The notes beneath the pieces are model-generated. The model had not been told where the DNA came from. It saw only the letters and a program-made list of their open reading frames with translations, and made no database searches. Shown piece after piece: positions 62,714 to 64,000 of a DNA stretch of 64,000 nucleotides. The translations under genes were made by a program, and so were the position numbers. The DNA is from Lineus longissimus. Taxonomy: Eukaryota > Nemertea > Pilidiophora > Heteronemertea > Lineidae. The stretch spans positions 7,874,501 to 7,938,500 of the forward strand of contig NC_088309.1 of assembly GCF_910592395.1 (NCBI RefSeq), written 5' to 3'. Within the stretch, counting starts at the first letter, position 1. Each line of letters begins with the position of its first letter.

Positions 62714-63440
62714 TACCTTTGGTGATGGGAACCCTCAATGGGACCAATGTGGCCCGACCGTGACATCTTTACTTGAATGACTTAGCCGATTCCCGTCAAC
62801 AATGTGACGATGTGGTATGATTGCCACATCCTCAGTAGGATGACTTAGAGCCTTCAACATTGTGAGACATGATCGTGACATGCTCTAAGAGACGACTTGG
62901 CCAATATCCGCAAACAATGTGCATAGTATGATTGTGGCATCCTCAGTTGAATGACTTAGACGATTGTCTTCATTGGGGTATGTCTAGGACAGCGCGCCTC
63001 AGGAACAGTGGGATGACTTGGCCGATTCCCGTCAACAATGTGGTATGATTGTGACGACTTGGCCGATTGTCTTCAGTAGGACTTCAGAAGGACTACGAGT
63101 GTGACATCTTCATCAGGATGACTTAGAGGATGTATGAGACGATTGATTGTCTTCAAATACGGCATGATTGTGACATCGTCATTCGAATGATGGAGTGATT
63201 GTCTTCAATGGGCTGATTGTCCTTCCTCAGTAGGTTGGGTTAGTCGACTGTCTTCAATGTAGTATGTAATCCTCAGTGGGATGGTTTAGCCACTCCAATG
63301 TGGCGCGAGGGCGACATTCTCAATGGAGCACGACTCGGACAATTGTCTTCTATGTAGCAGGACTACCACATCCCCAATGGGAGGGCTTTAAAGATGATTT
63401 TCAAAAAGGCTTGATTGTGACTTCCTCAACAGTATCACTT
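62714..63440 (+). repeat. Decayed short-unit repeats, about 40-65 bp
   Basis: GATGACTTAG or GACGACTTGG recurs at about 62775, 62837, 62889, 62949, 63010, 63051 and 63116. It is followed by CCGATT(CCC/GTC) and CAACAATGTGGTATGATTGT and then GTGACATC plus CCTCAGTAGG-type blocks. The units share the GTCTTCAATG...TGATTGTGACATC core of the two larger repeat classes, so all three scales probably descend from one short ancestor. Confidence 0.8.
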
Positions 63441-63504
63441 TGCTGGGCATCTCAGATAAGGTATGATGCATATAAATATGCAAAAACAGTTGACCTGTAT
63501 TCAC

Positions 63505-63510
63505 TTTATT
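63505..63510 (-). other. Poly(A) signal AATAAA (minus strand)
   Basis: The + strand TTTATT reads AATAAA on the - strand and lies 106 bases after the stop of the candidate exon at 63616-63808. It also marks roughly where the compound repeat field ends. A + strand AATAAA is present at 63551-63556, so the region is A+T-rich and the signal alone proves little. Confidence 0.4.
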
Positions 63511-63615
63511 TCACAGTGACAATATTGTTACAACATGAAATTTCATCAAAAATAAATTAGTTGCTACATTCACAATCAGGTTAACAAAACAGAACCTCTG
63601 CCGGTGAGGACAGCC

Positions 63616-63808
63616 CTAGTCAACCTTGTTTCGAAGTTTGACAAGGAGAGTATGCTCTCCACAGCTCAGTCCCTTCTCAGTTGCCAGTTCAAAGATAACG
63701 GCTTTTGTAATATTTGCATGGTAGGCTAAGAACCATTTCACCAGAGAGTCAGCCCTGCACAGGCCTGTTACATTATTTACGATTGTCTCATTAAGACTAT
63801 GCCTCAAG
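63616..63808 (-). CDS. Candidate terminal exon of an unrecognised gene entering from the right edge
   Basis: On the - strand an open frame runs from a possible acceptor (ATATTCAG, exon from about 63808) to a TAG at 63616-63618. It encodes about 63 residues, including SLVKWFLAYHANITK and, at the end, LLVKLRNKVD. The composition is protein-like, with mixed hydrophobic and charged residues. A perfect AATAAA follows 106 bases after the stop, which is the spacing expected for a 3' UTR. I do not recognise a domain. A donor-like CTTGGTAAGT lies further upstream on the same strand (GT at 63862-63863), but the implied 55-base intron is very short and the sequence before it has stops in all frames, so the upstream structure is unclear. 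A transposon-derived frame is the alternative. Confidence 0.38.
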
Positions 63809-64000
63809 CTGAATATTTCATATATCCAGAATTAATCCATTATCCAGCAATACTAAAACTTACCAAGATGGCTGGTTTTGATTCTTTTTGGTACACCCTG
63901 TATCAGTTCATATCACATACTGTAAATCAACAAATTTGTGCACCTTTTCGATTTAGTAATTTGTGAAAACAGTAATAGATCCTCTCAGATCTCCTTATCT

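Noticed and set aside
63809-63863. 55-base intron with GTAAGT donor and ATTCAG acceptor on the minus strand
   Set aside because: Very short for an animal intron, and the supposed upstream exon has stops in all three frames.
63882-63903. Possible mariner-type end (TTTTTGGTACACCCTGTA)
   Set aside because: It resembles an ACAGGGTG-type terminus, but no matching inverted end or transposase frame is inside the window.

Overview
The window reads as nuclear DNA from an invertebrate animal. It is A+T-rich (estimated by eye), has almost no long open frames, and is full of short palindromic and tandem repeats. The palindrome TACATGTA (often extended to ACATGTACATGTA) recurs many times, a habit I associate with marine invertebrates such as echinoderms, hemichordates, amphioxus, brachiopods and molluscs. 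I cannot name the phylum. There is no bacterial operon, phage, plasmid or CRISPR structure.

Only one gene is certain: an intronless rhodopsin-class (class A) G-protein-coupled receptor of 492 residues at 46572-48050 on the + strand, most like the FMRFamide/neuropeptide receptor-like group. A splice acceptor about 700 bases upstream and an AATAAA about 650 bases downstream give a plausible transcript outline. A second gene probably enters from the right edge on the - strand: an open frame at 63616-63808 ends in a stop 106 bases before a perfect AATAAA (63505-63510). Three weaker exon candidates (40286-40444, 50573-50785, 58955-59227) are listed at low confidence. Almost all other open frames are chance or repeat products.

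The rest is a dense record of small non-autonomous DNA transposons and repeats. From left to right it holds: a 441-bp Harbinger-like MITE (3.9 kb); a 340-bp dispersed repeat in two full copies and one decayed copy (4.5, 10.2 and 10.6 kb); a 124-bp tandem duplication (15.5 kb); GTTTCCACTG-bounded units (16.3-16.7 kb); a foldback MITE family with four copies (17.2, 23.7, 24.2 and 34.0 kb); a palindromic TA-flanked MITE (27.9 kb); a 'CCTGTTTGGCAAGC' foldback (28.5 kb); a roughly 360-bp diverged long hairpin (31.2-31.5 kb); a 163-bp tandem duplication (31.9 kb); a perfect 67-bp palindrome (37.5 kb); a 43-bp minisatellite (39.2 kb); a tRNA-like pol III unit (44.4 kb); a CATC microsatellite (49.3 kb); and a MITE with 29-bp inverted ends (57.4 kb).

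The most unusual region is the last 3 kb, 60.5-63.4 kb. It is a compound repeat field in which one motif (close to GTCTTCAATRTGGCCTGATT followed by GTGACATC) is arranged at three scales: about 520-545 bp units, then about 152-bp units, then decayed 40-65 bp units. A hairpin element has been inserted into the middle of one unit. No cooperating gene system is visible; the interest lies in repeat biology and the lone receptor.
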